Source: Candidatus Kaistella beijingensis (lineage in GTDB: Bacteria; Bacteroidota; Bacteroidia; Flavobacteriales; Weeksellaceae). From it: DNA of 64,000 nt. The notes beneath the pieces are model-generated. The model ran no database searches and was not told the DNA's origin. It was given only the letters and a program-made list of their open reading frames with translations. The stretch covers positions 310,001 to 374,000 of the forward strand of contig NZ_CP071953.1 of assembly GCF_020084865.1 (NCBI RefSeq), in the 5' to 3' direction. Each line of letters starts with the position of its first letter. Within the stretch, counting starts at the first letter, position 1. This document shows positions 43,194 through 52,895 of the stretch, in pieces. Both the position numbers and the translations under genes were made by a program.

Positions 43194-44186
43194 TTAGTGA
43201 ATGTTTTTCAACTTTTTGTCGCCTGAATTTTTAAACAGCACATACGCTGCCGCTCCCAATGTTGCAGCAAGCATCAACTTTTTGGTCTTTCTTGACGGAA
43301 CAGGTAACATGGTTTCACCATAAATTCGATGTGGTTCAGAAGAAGGTACTAAAATGTTTCCGTTCGTCTCCGATTGATTACCAGATTTCATCATCATCCG
43401 CATTGCGGCTGAACCAGTATTAATGACGGTTTTTGGAAAAAGTCCGTAAGCATATTTCATTGCAAATGCAGTCCAGTCCGGATAATTTTCTTTTTTTGGT
43501 CTTTTAGCGACTTTCACCATCATGTCTGCCAATTCTCTTGGATCCAGTGCCATAGGCGGAATTTTCGCATTAAAACCAGAGTATTTTGCAGAGTGCATAT
43601 TTCCTGTGGAACGCAACATTCCAGGATATAGCGCCGAAATGTGTATATCGGGAAATTCTGATACTTCTCCCTGCAAAGCTTCCACCATTCCACGTAACCC
43701 AAATTTAGAGGCAGAGTAGGCGGTTCCATACGGAACAGGCATCCATCCTCCAACCGACACATTATTGATTAAGATTCCGTCTCCCTGGTTTTTGAAAATC
43801 GGTAAAACAGCTCGTGCCCCAAAAAGGTATCCTGTAAGATTGGTGTTAATTATTTGTTGGATAATTTGTGGTGGCATATCATCGAATTTTCCGGTAGCCA
43901 TTACTCCGGCGTTATTGATCCAGATGTCGATTCTGCCATTAAATTGTAAAGCCTGTTGCGCAAGATTTTCAACCTCTTCCCACACAGAAACATCCGTAGG
44001 GACAGCTAAAGCAACCACTTCCAAATCTCTACACAATGAAAGTGTTTCTTCCAATCCTTTTTTTCCGCGAGCGGCGAGAACGACATTGCATCCTTCTAAT
44101 GCGAAAGCTTCTGCGGCAGCTCTTCCTGCGCCGCTTGATGCTCCAGTAATAACAACGGTTTTACCCTTTAACGTTTTGGTACTCAT
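43194..44186 (-). CDS. SDR-family oxidoreductase with C-terminal membrane-like tail
   Basis: A 330-residue classical SDR: TGASSGAG NAD(P) motif (~14-21), NNAG (~90), catalytic Ser in INNVSV and YSASK (Tyr/Lys). Residues ~255-330 form an extension with a hydrophobic segment (LMLAATLGAAAYVLF), possibly a membrane anchor. Similar SDRs accompany Ku/LigD genes in many bacteria, though the reason is unknown. First gene of the repair run; its 5' side faces the exonuclease III promoter. Confidence 0.88.
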   Translation of the reverse strand: MSTKTLKGKTVVITGASSGAGRAAAEAFALEGCNVVLAARGKKGLEETLSLCRDLEVVALAVPTDVSVWEEVENLAQQALQFNGRIDIWINNAGVMATGKFDDMPPQIIQQIINTNLTGYLFGARAVLPIFKNQGDGILINNVSVGGWMPVPYGTAYSASKFGLRGMVEALQGEVSEFPDIHISALYPGMLRSTGNMHSAKYSGFNAKIPPMALDPRELADMMVKVAKRPKKENYPDWTAFAMKYAYGLFPKTVINTGSAAMRMMMKSGNQSETNGNILVPSSEPHRIYGETMLPVPSRKTKKLMLAATLGAAAYVLFKNSGDKKLKNIH

Positions 44187-44295
44187 ATTTAAAATTTTTG
44201 GGATGATGGTTTTAACTTCAATTGAAATTCATACAATTTTTGTAAGAGCATATATTGTTCCATCCCTTCTAATTTTTTCTTGGATATCAGAAAAA

Positions 44296-44328
44296 TTTGT
44301 TGGAACTAGAATATTCTCTTTAACTTTG
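44296..44328 (+). promoter_or_regulatory. promoter of exonuclease III gene
   Basis: TTTG (44296-44299) and TAACTTTG (44321-44328), 21 bp apart, match the Bacteroidetes -33/-7 layout. The ATG is 14 bp after the -7 element. Confidence 0.7.
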
Positions 44329-44342
44329 ATGAAACCATAAAA

Positions 44343-45110
44343 ATGAAAATCGCCACTTATAATGTTAACGGAGTGAATGGCCGGCTTCCTGTACTCTTAA
44401 GATGGTTGGCGGAAGCTCAACCCGATACTGTATGTTTACAGGAACTGAAAGCACCGCAAGATAAATTTCCTGAAACTGAGATATTGGAAGCAGGTTATCA
44501 TTCGGTGTGGCTTGGACAAAAAAGTTGGAATGGTGTTGCCATTTTGTCAAAAATTGCAAAACCGGTGATTTCCAGAACTGCACTTCCTGGTGATGACGAA
44601 GATGACCAAAGCCGCTATTTGGAAGTAAAAATAGAAGATTTGATTATTGGCTGTATATATCTTCCCAACGGGAATCCGGTTCCCGGTCCCAAATTCGATT
44701 ACAAAATGAAATGGTTTGAAAGACTTGATGCCCACGCTGAAATGCTGATAACTTCGGGTAAAAAAGTGATGCTTGTAGGAGATTTCAATGTAATGCCTAC
44801 TGAAAAAGATGTTTATAAACCCGAAAAATTTAAAGAGGACGCTCTTTTTCTTCCGGAAGTACGCAAAGCCTTTGATAATTTATTGAAGCAAGGTTGGACA
44901 GATGCTTTACGTTATCTTTATCCCGATGAAATTATTTATACTTTTTGGGATTATTTCCGTAATGCTTACCAGAGAAATGCTGGTTTGCGCATTGATCATT
45001 TTCTATTATCACCGGAAATTTTGCCGCAACTGAAAAATGCAGGCGTCGATAAAGAAGTTCGAGGGTGGGATAAATCAAGCGACCATGCACCAGTTTGGGT
45101 GCAGCTTTGA
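44343..45110 (+). CDS. xthA: exodeoxyribonuclease III
   Basis: A 255-residue AP endonuclease/3'-5' exonuclease. Motifs in order: IATYNVNGVNGRL, CLQELKAP (metal Glu), WNGVAILSK, YLPNGNP, LVGDFNVMP, RIDHFLLS and the catalytic SSDHAPVWV His. It acts in base excision repair downstream of glycosylases such as the Nei-like protein here. Divergent from the SDR-Ku-LigD run. Confidence 0.95.
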   Translation: MKIATYNVNGVNGRLPVLLRWLAEAQPDTVCLQELKAPQDKFPETEILEAGYHSVWLGQKSWNGVAILSKIAKPVISRTALPGDDEDDQSRYLEVKIEDLIIGCIYLPNGNPVPGPKFDYKMKWFERLDAHAEMLITSGKKVMLVGDFNVMPTEKDVYKPEKFKEDALFLPEVRKAFDNLLKQGWTDALRYLYPDEIIYTFWDYFRNAYQRNAGLRIDHFLLSPEILPQLKNAGVDKEVRGWDKSSDHAPVWVQL

Positions 45111-45175
45111 CGTTATTAATCTAAATATTTAATCTTCGGATTAGATTTCCTATCTTTAGAAAATAAAATTTTACA

Positions 45176-45775
45176 ATGAAAAAACTAATCTTTACGGCTT
45201 TTCTAGCCATTTCAGTTACTGCATATTCGCAATGGACAATTCCTGCGGCAAGCCCGAGACAGAAGGTGGAACAGCAATTTTCCATGTCCAAAATCACACT
45301 TGATTACGGGAGACCCGGCGTGAAGGGCAGAAAAATATTTGGCGAACTGGTTCCTTATGGGAAAGTTTGGCGAGCGGGCGCAAATTCATCAACCAAAATT
45401 ACATTCGAACAGTCGATAAATTTTGGTGGCAAAGTGGTTCCTGCAGGAACTTATGGACTATTTGTCCAACCCTCAGAAAAAGAGTGGAAGGTCATTCTGA
45501 ACAAAGATTCCAAACAATGGGGAGCTTACGAATACGATGAAAAATTGAATGTTGCAGAAGTGATAATTCCGCTTCAAAATTTATCAGAAAAACAGGAATG
45601 GTTTGAAATTACACTGAATCCAATGGACGACAACGCGATTGATTTGGTTTTTAAATGGGATTTCGTGAAAGCGGTAGTTCCTTTAAAAACTGGAAAACCT
45701 GAAACCGTAACAAAAATTGTGGATAAACTAAAAGAAATAAAGCAGATTGAAAAAGATGCTGCAGCTCAAAAATAA
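45176..45775 (+). CDS. DUF2911 secreted protein
   Basis: A 199-residue protein with a signal peptide (MKKLIFTAFLAISVTAYSQ). The DUF2911 signature is clear: SPRQKVEQQF, ITLDYGRPGVKGRKIFGELVPYGKVWRAGANSST and FVQPSEKEWKVILN. Common in Bacteroidetes; function unknown. A TATCTTTA element (~45149) may be its promoter, and a strong terminator follows at 45781. Confidence 0.9.
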   Translation: MKKLIFTAFLAISVTAYSQWTIPAASPRQKVEQQFSMSKITLDYGRPGVKGRKIFGELVPYGKVWRAGANSSTKITFEQSINFGGKVVPAGTYGLFVQPSEKEWKVILNKDSKQWGAYEYDEKLNVAEVIIPLQNLSEKQEWFEITLNPMDDNAIDLVFKWDFVKAVVPLKTGKPETVTKIVDKLKEIKQIEKDAAAQK

Positions 45776-45780
45776 TTTAA

Positions 45781-45805
45781 AAGCGAACTTCGGTTCGCTT
45801 TTTTA
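45781..45805 (+). terminator. terminator of the DUF2911 gene
   Basis: AAGCGAAC TTCG GTTCGCTT, a perfect 8-bp stem with a TTCG tetraloop, is followed by TTTT. Confidence 0.92.
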
Positions 45806-45855
45806 GTTAAAAAATATCTGTTCATTTTTCGGTTGATTCATCGTGCATTTAAAAC

Positions 45856-45900
45856 TAAATTTGCATTACTCATTACTCATTACTCATTACTGATTACTCA
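45856..45900 (+). promoter_or_regulatory. ada promoter followed by CATTACT tandem repeat leader
   Basis: TAAATTTG (45856-45863) is a -7 element. The whole leader from 45864 to the start codon is CATTACT-CATTACT-type repeats (four near-perfect 8-mer units and one GATTACTC). A related block lies at 63731-63774. Confidence 0.65.
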
Positions 45901-46943
45901 TGAACTTATCTCCCGAAATCATGTACGATGCTTCCTTCAATAAAAATCCTGAATTTGAAGGTGTTTTTTGGATGGGCGTAAAAACCACCGGAATTTTTTG
46001 CCGACCAACTTGTCCCGCCAGGAAACCGAAATTTGAAAACGTGGAATTCTTTAATAATACTAAAGATGCGATTCTAAAAGGTTACCGACCGTGCAAAGTG
46101 TGTAAACCTTTGGAAAACCCAAACGAAACCCCCGATTTCATTCAAAAATTATTGAATGAATTAACTGAAAATCCTGCGTTGAAATTGAAAGATTACGATT
46201 TGGTAGATCGAGGTTGGGAACCTGCAACGGTTCGCAGATGGTTTTTGAAAAATCATGGAATGACGTTTCATGCGTTCCAGAGAATGTTTAAAATTAATTC
46301 AGCCTTCAAAAAATTGCAAAGTGGAGAAAATATTGTAGATGCGGCATTTGATAGTGGCTACCAAAGTTTAAGCGGCTTCAATGATAGTTTTAAAAATATT
46401 TTCGGAGTCTCACCAAAAAATTCAAAATCGGAGAAAGTAGTTGATTTAAAAAGAATTGAAACTCCACTCGGAACAATGATTGCCTGTGCCGATGAAAACG
46501 GAATTTGTATGTTGGAATTCAGCGACAGAAAAGCTTTACCAACCGAGTTGAAAGAAATTTCCAAGCATTTCAATGCGAATATTATCCAGGGTGAAAACAA
46601 ACATTTTAAAACTTTAGAAAAAGAACTTTCAGAATATTTTGAAAGAAAAAGAATGCAATTTGATGTTCCGCTTTCGCCGGTTGGAACAGAATTTCAGAAA
46701 AATGTATGGGAAGTTCTGCGTAAAATTCCGTACGGAACAACAAGAAGTTATCAGGAACAGGCAAAAATTCTCGGAAATCCAAAAGCAGTTCGCGCTGTTG
46801 CCAATGCAAATGGTTTGAATAAAATTTCAATAATCATTCCGTGTCATCGAGTCATCGGAAGCGACGGGAAACTTACCGGCTACGGCGGCGGAATATGGCG
46901 GAAACAAAAATTACTGGAACTGGAAAAAGCAATTCTGTTTTAG
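45900..46943 (+). CDS. ada: bifunctional Ada/AraC regulator and O6-methylguanine-DNA methyltransferase
   Basis: A 347-residue protein. The N-terminal Ada zinc domain has C34, C38, C65 and C68 (FCRPTCPARKP, YRPCKVCKP), where C34/C38 accepts methyl from phosphotriesters. The AraC-type HTH spans ~85-175, and the MGMT domain ~185-347 with the PCHRVIG active site at C315. A single protein thus repairs alkylation and activates its own regulon. Stand-alone gene; whether methylated Ada binds the repeat leader is unknown. Confidence 0.94.
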   Translation: MNLSPEIMYDASFNKNPEFEGVFWMGVKTTGIFCRPTCPARKPKFENVEFFNNTKDAILKGYRPCKVCKPLENPNETPDFIQKLLNELTENPALKLKDYDLVDRGWEPATVRRWFLKNHGMTFHAFQRMFKINSAFKKLQSGENIVDAAFDSGYQSLSGFNDSFKNIFGVSPKNSKSEKVVDLKRIETPLGTMIACADENGICMLEFSDRKALPTELKEISKHFNANIIQGENKHFKTLEKELSEYFERKRMQFDVPLSPVGTEFQKNVWEVLRKIPYGTTRSYQEQAKILGNPKAVRAVANANGLNKISIIIPCHRVIGSDGKLTGYGGGIWRKQKLLELEKAILF

Positions 46944-47044
46944 GAGCACGGAGTTACAGATGTTTTTTTGTGGAGTTTCATAGAGTTTTTCAATGTTTGT
47001 TAAAACTCCATCTACACTGTGATGCACTTTTGCTCTATGAAATA

Positions 47045-48304
47045 TCAAGCTTTATGCGTAGAAAGATACGTGTAAACATTGTAAGGAAGAATAAATTTCT
47101 GCGTAAAAAATTTCGAAATTACGCAAACCAGCAAAACCGGAAATCCTAATTCAAAACCGTTTGGCGCAAGATTGCAAACCAGAAAAAGCGCGGTTAAAGG
47201 CGCATAAATTGAGGTCGATAAAGTTGCTGCGGCGCCAATCAAAGCGAAATTCAGATAAATTAAATCCGTCCCGAAAAAAGTATTGCAAACCAGCGCAAAA
47301 CCAATTCCCAAATACGCACCGGCTACAATACTCGGCGCAAAAACTCCGCCGTCTCCGCCTGCTCCAAGTGTTAAAGAAGAAGCAATCGGTTTCAGCAAAA
47401 CCAAGGTCAGAAAAAATAAAATTGAAAAACTTTCGGGTTTTGAAATCGTTTCTCCCAAAGAATGGTAACTGTCTCCGTAAAGAAATGGGAAAACGAAAAT
47501 CATCGCACCGACAATCAATGCACCAAGATTCACGCGAATAAAATTATTGGAGATTCCGGCAAAAAAATCTTTGATCCGAATCACCAAAATAGTGAAATAA
47601 GCCGACAAAACTCCCGAAAAAAGACTTAAAACCAACATAAACGGAAGCGCAAACCAGTGCCATTCTTTAACTTTTATGGAAATCAAAGGTTTCGATGGAA
47701 AAAAATATAAAAATGCCCACGAAACCAATGCTGAAGCCGTAAAACTCATTAACAAAGTTTTATTGAATTTTCGTGCTATCACTTCAAAAGCAAAAAGAAA
47801 ACCTGCAATCGGATTTCCAAATAAAACCGCAACTCCGGCGCAAACTCCGGCTCCAATCAGTTCCAGTTTATAAATATTGGCTGAAAAATTTTTTTCATAC
47901 AGCGAATTTCCAACAGTTGCCGTTGCAACCACCGTAGAAACTTCAATTCCAGTGGAACCTCCAAAAATCACGGTCAGAAATCCATTCAGATAATGTGACG
48001 GAATTTTGAAAAAAGGCAAATGGTCTTTCCGCTGGTCAACGGTTTTATAAATTTCGGCAATCCCTTTATTTTTTCGGTTTTTGAACAGATATTTCCTCAA
48101 AAAATAAATGGTGGTAATTCCTATAGTTGGTAAAAAAATAAAGAGCCACGATTTTCCGTAATTGGCGAACTCAAAGAGATGCTCCTGAAAAAATTCAGTG
48201 ATTTTTTTGAGTGAAAAAGCAAGAAAAGAAGAAATAAGTGCGATAAGTGCAGAGATTAAAATGAGCCGGAAGTAGTAGTGACGCTGAATTCTTTTTCTTT
48301 CCAT
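47045..48304 (-). CDS. ClC-family chloride channel/transporter
   Basis: A 419-residue membrane protein with ~11 hydrophobic segments. The selectivity region reads GGSTGIEVST where the family has GGSxGREGPS, so the gating Glu is kept but the Arg, Gly and Pro are not. GAGGDGGVFAPSIVAGAYLG is the conserved second motif. No CBS domains. This variant motif is common in Bacteroidetes to my recollection. Ion selectivity (Cl-/H+ antiport versus channel) cannot be told from sequence. Confidence 0.9.
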   Translation of the reverse strand: MERKRIQRHYYFRLILISALIALISSFLAFSLKKITEFFQEHLFEFANYGKSWLFIFLPTIGITTIYFLRKYLFKNRKNKGIAEIYKTVDQRKDHLPFFKIPSHYLNGFLTVIFGGSTGIEVSTVVATATVGNSLYEKNFSANIYKLELIGAGVCAGVAVLFGNPIAGFLFAFEVIARKFNKTLLMSFTASALVSWAFLYFFPSKPLISIKVKEWHWFALPFMLVLSLFSGVLSAYFTILVIRIKDFFAGISNNFIRVNLGALIVGAMIFVFPFLYGDSYHSLGETISKPESFSILFFLTLVLLKPIASSLTLGAGGDGGVFAPSIVAGAYLGIGFALVCNTFFGTDLIYLNFALIGAAATLSTSIYAPLTALFLVCNLAPNGFELGFPVLLVCVISKFFTQKFILPYNVYTYLSTHKA

Positions 48305-48376
48305 ACCTAAAATTATTTATACAAAAATAAGGCAATCATTTTAATTCTTTAAATTTACAGGATATCAAACTGAAAT

Positions 48377-48919
48377 ATGAATTTCCTGCAACCAACCCTC
48401 AAAAACGAAAACGTCATTCTTCAACCACTCAAAGAATCTGATTTTGAAAGACTTTACGAAGTTGCTTCCGATCCCAAAGTTTGGGAACAGCATCCCAACA
48501 AAAACCGTTACGAAAGGGAAGTGTTTCAGAATTTTTTTGAGGGTGCGATGATTTCCGAAGGCGCATTCATCATCATCGATAAAGAAAGTGGCGAAGTTGC
48601 AGGAAGTACGCGATTCTATTCACACGATGAAGATGAGAATTCCATCTTTATCGGCTACACTTTTTATGGAACAAAATTTTGGGGTTCCAAACTCAATCCA
48701 CAAGTCAAGAAACTGATGTTGGATTATATCTTTCAGTACGTTGATTTGGTAAAATTCCACGTCGGTGCAGAAAATTGGCGTTCTCGAAAGGCAATGGAAA
48801 GATTGGGCGCAGAAAATAGAGGTGAAATTTCAGTTGCTTATCATGGAGAACCCAATCGGGAAAATGTAGAATATTGGATTAAAAAAGAAGATTGGGTTTT
48901 TAAGCAGAAATTGCATTAA
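48377..48919 (+). CDS. GNAT-family N-acetyltransferase
   Basis: A 180-residue protein of the RimJ/RimL-like GNAT type: VILQPLKESDFERLYEVASDP, GEVAGSTRFY, and the acetyl-CoA region IGYTFYGTKFWGS and VGAENWRSRKAMERLGAENRG. Substrate unknown. Single gene, divergent from the ClC gene; a TAAATTTA sequence near 48351 may be its -7 element. Confidence 0.88.
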   Translation: MNFLQPTLKNENVILQPLKESDFERLYEVASDPKVWEQHPNKNRYEREVFQNFFEGAMISEGAFIIIDKESGEVAGSTRFYSHDEDENSIFIGYTFYGTKFWGSKLNPQVKKLMLDYIFQYVDLVKFHVGAENWRSRKAMERLGAENRGEISVAYHGEPNRENVEYWIKKEDWVFKQKLH

Positions 48920-48978
48920 AACATTATGCCTATTGCATGTAGAAATCTGCCTAATCCGCTAAATCTGCGAGAGAAATA

Positions 48979-49140
48979 TCATTTCCCCGCACAATCCTGA
49001 AACATTTCCGCCCCGAAATAAAAAATAAAAAGCCACGCAATTCCTTTCAGTGTAAAAAAGATTAAACCGCCGATTCCGACGCGCTTGAACCATTTTTTCC
49101 ATTTCGAATCATGATTGTTTTCCGGTTGCAGATTTTCCAT
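48979..49140 (-). CDS. small membrane protein
   Basis: A 53-residue protein from ATG 49140. A charged N-terminus (ENLQPENNHDSKWKKWFKRV) is followed by one membrane helix (GIGGLIFFTLKGIAWLFIFYFGAEMF). An in-frame extension to 49230 runs through repeat-like DNA and is not used. Common type of short flavobacterial membrane protein; function unknown. Confidence 0.6.
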   Translation of the reverse strand: MENLQPENNHDSKWKKWFKRVGIGGLIFFTLKGIAWLFIFYFGAEMFQDCAGK

Positions 49141-49300
49141 TTCTAAAACTTTTTTCAAAGATAGGAAAAAGCTGGAAGATGGGTGCTGGAAGTAGGAAGT
49201 CTTAAAATTTGCGCACACTTTGCAACCCATGTATCAGAATATTTCATTTTTTTATTTTCTCCAAAACTACTATCTTTAGAGACAACTCAAATTAAATTTT

Positions 49301-50851
49301 ATGTCCAAAAAAACCAATGATTTCGGCATCGAGAAAACCCTTAAGAATTTAGGTATTTCCAAAGAAAACAAAGGCGTTTCATCTGGCGGAAAATACTTTG
49401 CATCAGGTGATTTGCTCGAATCTCATTCACCAACCGACGGTAAATTAATCGCAAAAGTGAAAACCGCAAATTCCAAAGATTATGACAAAGTAATCGAAAC
49501 GGCAAAAGCTGCCTTCAAAGAATTTCGCATGATTCCGTCGCCAAAAAGGGGAGAATTGGTTCGTCAGTTCGGGAATAAATTAAGAGAGAAAAAAGATGAT
49601 TTAGGAAAACTCGTTTCCTACGAAATGGGGAAATCATTGCAGGAAGGTTTAGGCGAAGTTCAGGAAATGATAGACATCTGTGATTTCGCAGTGGGACTTT
49701 CACGCCAACTTCATGGTTTCACCATGCATTCCGAAAGACCGGGACACAGAATGTACGAACAGTATCATCCGCTTGGAATTGTGGGAATTATTTCCGCTTT
49801 CAACTTTCCGGTCGCAGTTTGGTCATGGAATACTGCTCTCGCTTGGATTTGTGGGAATGTTTGCGTTTGGAAACCATCTGAAAAAACGCCACTTTGCGCC
49901 ATCGCTTGTCAAAATATTATCGCGGAAGTTTTAAAGGAAAATGATCTGCCGGAAGGAATTTCCACGATGATTGTTGGTGACCACAAAATCGGAGAACAAT
50001 TGGTTAATGATAAGAATGTTGCTCTTGTTTCTTTCACCGGTTCAACTCGTGTTGGAAGAATTGTCGGAACGAATGTCGCTAAAAGATTCGGAAAATCGAT
50101 TTTGGAATTGGGTGGAAACAACGCCATCATTATTTCTAAAGACGCCGATTTGGACATGTCGATTATCGGTGCAGTTTTCGGAGCGGTTGGAACGGCAGGA
50201 CAAAGATGTACTTCCACAAGACGATTGATTATTCATGAATCCGTTTATGAGGAAGTGAAAAACCGTCTGGTAAAAGCTTACGGACAATTAAAAATCGGAA
50301 ATCCTTTAGACGAAAAAAATCACGTTGGACCTTTAATCGATAAAGATGCCGTGAAACAATATTTGGATTCCATTAAAAAATGTAAAAAAGAAGGCGGAAA
50401 ATTCGTTGTTGAAGGCGGAGTTTTAGAAGGAAAAAATTACGAATCTGGATGTTACGTAAAACCGTGCATCGCCGAAGTTGAGAATTCTTATGAAATTGTA
50501 CAGCACGAAACTTTTGCACCAATTCTTTATTTAATGAAATACAACAGTTTGGACGAAGCTATCGCAATGCAGAACGACGTTCCACAAGGTTTGAGTTCCG
50601 CAATTATGACGCAGAATCTTCGTGAAGCAGAGTTGTTCCTTTCACAGGCTGGTTCCGATTGCGGAATTGCAAACGTAAATATTGGAACTTCGGGTGCAGA
50701 AATCGGTGGTGCTTTCGGTGGAGAAAAAGAAACCGGCGGCGGAAGAGAATCCGGTTCCGATGTTTGGAAATATTATATGAGAAGACAGACGAATACGATA
50801 AATTATACCACTAGTTTACCTTTAGCACAGGGAATTAAATTCGATTTATAA
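49301..50851 (+). CDS. amaB: aldehyde dehydrogenase, likely piperideine-6-carboxylate dehydrogenase
   Basis: A 516-residue ALDH superfamily enzyme: [12 protein letters not shown] motif, ELGGNN with catalytic Glu, GQRCTSTRR with nucleophile C303, and [21 protein letters not shown] near the end, typical of the antiquitin/AmaB branch. With lysine 6-aminotransferase 103 bp downstream it would oxidise the P6C semialdehyde to 2-aminoadipate in lysine catabolism. The specific substrate is inferred from context. Confidence 0.88.
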   Translation: MSKKTNDFGIEKTLKNLGISKENKGVSSGGKYFASGDLLESHSPTDGKLIAKVKTANSKDYDKVIETAKAAFKEFRMIPSPKRGELVRQFGNKLREKKDDLGKLVSYEMGKSLQEGLGEVQEMIDICDFAVGLSRQLHGFTMHSERPGHRMYEQYHPLGIVGIISAFNFPVAVWSWNTALAWICGNVCVWKPSEKTPLCAIACQNIIAEVLKENDLPEGISTMIVGDHKIGEQLVNDKNVALVSFTGSTRVGRIVGTNVAKRFGKSILELGGNNAIIISKDADLDMSIIGAVFGAVGTAGQRCTSTRRLIIHESVYEEVKNRLVKAYGQLKIGNPLDEKNHVGPLIDKDAVKQYLDSIKKCKKEGGKFVVEGGVLEGKNYESGCYVKPCIAEVENSYEIVQHETFAPILYLMKYNSLDEAIAMQNDVPQGLSSAIMTQNLREAELFLSQAGSDCGIANVNIGTSGAEIGGAFGGEKETGGGRESGSDVWKYYMRRQTNTINYTTSLPLAQGIKFDL

Positions 50852-50954
50852 GCCGGATGATGGATGATGAAAGCCGGAAGTTTACAAAAACCTGCTTTAT
50901 AAAACCTGAAACAATTTCAAACAAAATCAAACAACTTCAAACAAAATTTTAAAT

Positions 50955-52289
50955 ATGAACGACGCGATCGCATCTCACCCACAAACAACCAATAAAGTAA
51001 AAGAAACTCTTTCAAGACACCTTCTTGCAGATGGTTTTGATTTCGTGATGGATTTTGATAAATCCCACGGAAGTTGGATTCATGACCGAATCACAGGCAA
51101 AGAATACCTCGATATGTTTTCCATGTTCGCTTCTGCGGCAATCGGTTACAATCACCCTTATTTAATGGAAAAATCCGCCTGGCTCGGAAAATTGGCCGTG
51201 AACAAACCAACTTTGGCAGATGTTTATTCCCAAGAATTTGCAGATTTTATGGAGGTTTTCGAAAGAGTTGCGATTCCTGAAGAATTGCAGTACACTTTCT
51301 TTATCGAAGGTGGAACAATGGGCGTTGAAAATGCGATGAAAGCTTGTTTCGATTGGAAAACCCGCAAAAATTTTGAAAAAGGTTTGGAAACGGAAGGTGA
51401 TATTTGCATCCATTTCAGACAGTCATTCCACGGAAGAAGCGGTTATACTTTGAGTTTGACGAATACTTCCGACCCAAGAAAATATCAATATTTCCCCAAA
51501 TTTGATTGGCCAAGAATCATCAATCCACACTTAAATTTCCCGATTACGGAAGAAAATTTAGAGGAAACAATCAAAAATGAAAATCTTGCTTTAATGCAGA
51601 TTCAGGAAGCGATTTTAATGAATCCGGAACGAGTTGCGTGTATTATTATCGAACCAATTCAGGCAGAAGGTGGCGACAATCATTTCCGTGACGAATTTTT
51701 TGTAGGATTGAGAAATCTTTGCGACGAAAACGAGGTACTTTTAATTTTTGATGAAGTACAGACAGGAATCGGAATGACCGGCAAAATGTGGGCTTTCCAA
51801 CATTTCAGCGTAACTCCCGATATTATTTCTTTCGGTAAAAAGACTCAAGTTTGTGGAGTTTTAGCCAACAAAGAAAAGTTTGATGAAATCCCGAATAACG
51901 TGTTCCGTGAAAGTTCAAGAATCAACTCAACTTTTGGTGGAAACTTTATCGATATGCTTCGTCTGCAACTTACGTTGGAGGTTATTGAAAAAGAAAACTT
52001 GGTTGAAAATGCAAGAGTTGTTGGCGATTATCTTTTAGAAGGTTTAAAAGAACTGGAACAAAAATTCCCTGAAAAACTTTCCAACGCAAGAGGAAGAGGT
52101 TTGATGTGTGCCATCGATTTACCAACAGGAGCAGACCGCGATAAAATGCGTGAAGTTTTGTACGACGACGGTTTAATTATTTTAGCTTGTGGAGACCGTT
52201 CCATCCGTTTCCGTCCGCATTTGAACGTGACGAAAGAGGAAATTCAACTGGCTTTGGATAAGATTGTGAATAATATCGACAAGATTTAG
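50955..52289 (+). CDS. lat: L-lysine 6-aminotransferase
   Basis: A 444-residue class III PLP aminotransferase: YFLDMFSMFASAAIGYNHP-like start, FIEGGTMGVENAMKACFDWK, LIFDEVQTGIGMTGKMWA (PLP ring Asp) and SFGKKTQVCG with the Schiff-base Lys at 295 or 296. FRESSRINSTFGGN fits the Lat branch. It moves the epsilon-amino group of lysine to 2-oxoglutarate, feeding the ALDH upstream. The leader contains repeated TCAAACAA units. Confidence 0.92.
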   Translation: MNDAIASHPQTTNKVKETLSRHLLADGFDFVMDFDKSHGSWIHDRITGKEYLDMFSMFASAAIGYNHPYLMEKSAWLGKLAVNKPTLADVYSQEFADFMEVFERVAIPEELQYTFFIEGGTMGVENAMKACFDWKTRKNFEKGLETEGDICIHFRQSFHGRSGYTLSLTNTSDPRKYQYFPKFDWPRIINPHLNFPITEENLEETIKNENLALMQIQEAILMNPERVACIIIEPIQAEGGDNHFRDEFFVGLRNLCDENEVLLIFDEVQTGIGMTGKMWAFQHFSVTPDIISFGKKTQVCGVLANKEKFDEIPNNVFRESSRINSTFGGNFIDMLRLQLTLEVIEKENLVENARVVGDYLLEGLKELEQKFPEKLSNARGRGLMCAIDLPTGADRDKMREVLYDDGLIILACGDRSIRFRPHLNVTKEEIQLALDKIVNNIDKI

Positions 52290-52375
52290 GTTTTGTTAAT
52301 GTTTAAATTTTATTATTTCTTAACACAATGTTTTCAATTCTTTTTTGTAATTTTAGAACTCGAAAATAGGAATAT

Positions 52376-52624
52376 ATGGAAAGAGAAACAAGAGTTGCAG
52401 TTTTTGAGAGCGAAAAACCAGCTGAAATTCAGTTGATTAAATCAAAGTTGGAAGCGCAGGATATTTCGGTTTTTTTGAATGACAAATATATGTCGTTTAC
52501 CACAACACCAACTGCGAACACCGTGAAGTTACTGGTGAATCTGTCCGACGAACAAAAATCTTTCGAAATCATAGACCAATATCTTCAAGAAACAGATTTA
52601 GAAATTAAAAATAACCCTAAATAG
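52376..52624 (+). CDS. DUF2007 small protein
   Basis: An 82-residue protein with a DUF2007 look: VAVFESEKPAEIQLIKSKLEAQDISVFLND, then VKLLVNLSDEQKSFEIID. A ferredoxin-like/GlnB-like small fold is assumed for the family; function unknown. It follows lat by 86 bp. The 270 bp downstream hold no other gene. Confidence 0.8.
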   Translation: MERETRVAVFESEKPAEIQLIKSKLEAQDISVFLNDKYMSFTTTPTANTVKLLVNLSDEQKSFEIIDQYLQETDLEIKNNPK

Positions 52625-52869
52625 TAATTTCATAATTTTAAATTTTACGTTTTACAGAAATCGGAGTCATGAATTTGGGTCCGATTTTTTTGTTGTTAAA
52701 AGTATCCAAAATAGTAGGTTCGAGCTATTTGAAATACGTCATTTTGTTTTTAAAAATAAACTTCCAACATCCATCTTCGAGCACCCATCTAATTTATGAA
52801 TTTCACAAAATTTTCAGTCCATTTTCAACTTTTGTTCAAAATCTATATGATCTAGTTTCCCAAATTTAT

Positions 52870-52877
52870 TATCTTTG
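52870..52877 (+). promoter_or_regulatory. promoter -7 element of the E1 gene
   Basis: TATCTTTG matches TAnnTTTG, 18 bp before the ATG at 52896. Confidence 0.6.
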
Positions 52878-52895
52878 TAGAAATTCAGAATCCCT

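Noticed and set aside
45864..45900. CRISPR-like repeat
   Set aside because: The units are contiguous 8-mers without spacers, so this is a simple tandem repeat.
46944..47541. Plus-strand frames of 100-126 codons
   Set aside because: They are antisense to the ClC gene, with no family likeness and a Lys/Arg-rich shadow composition.
47045..48304. Loss of the gating glutamate in the ClC protein
   Set aside because: On realignment GGSTGIEVST keeps the Glu at the right position; only the neighbouring residues differ.
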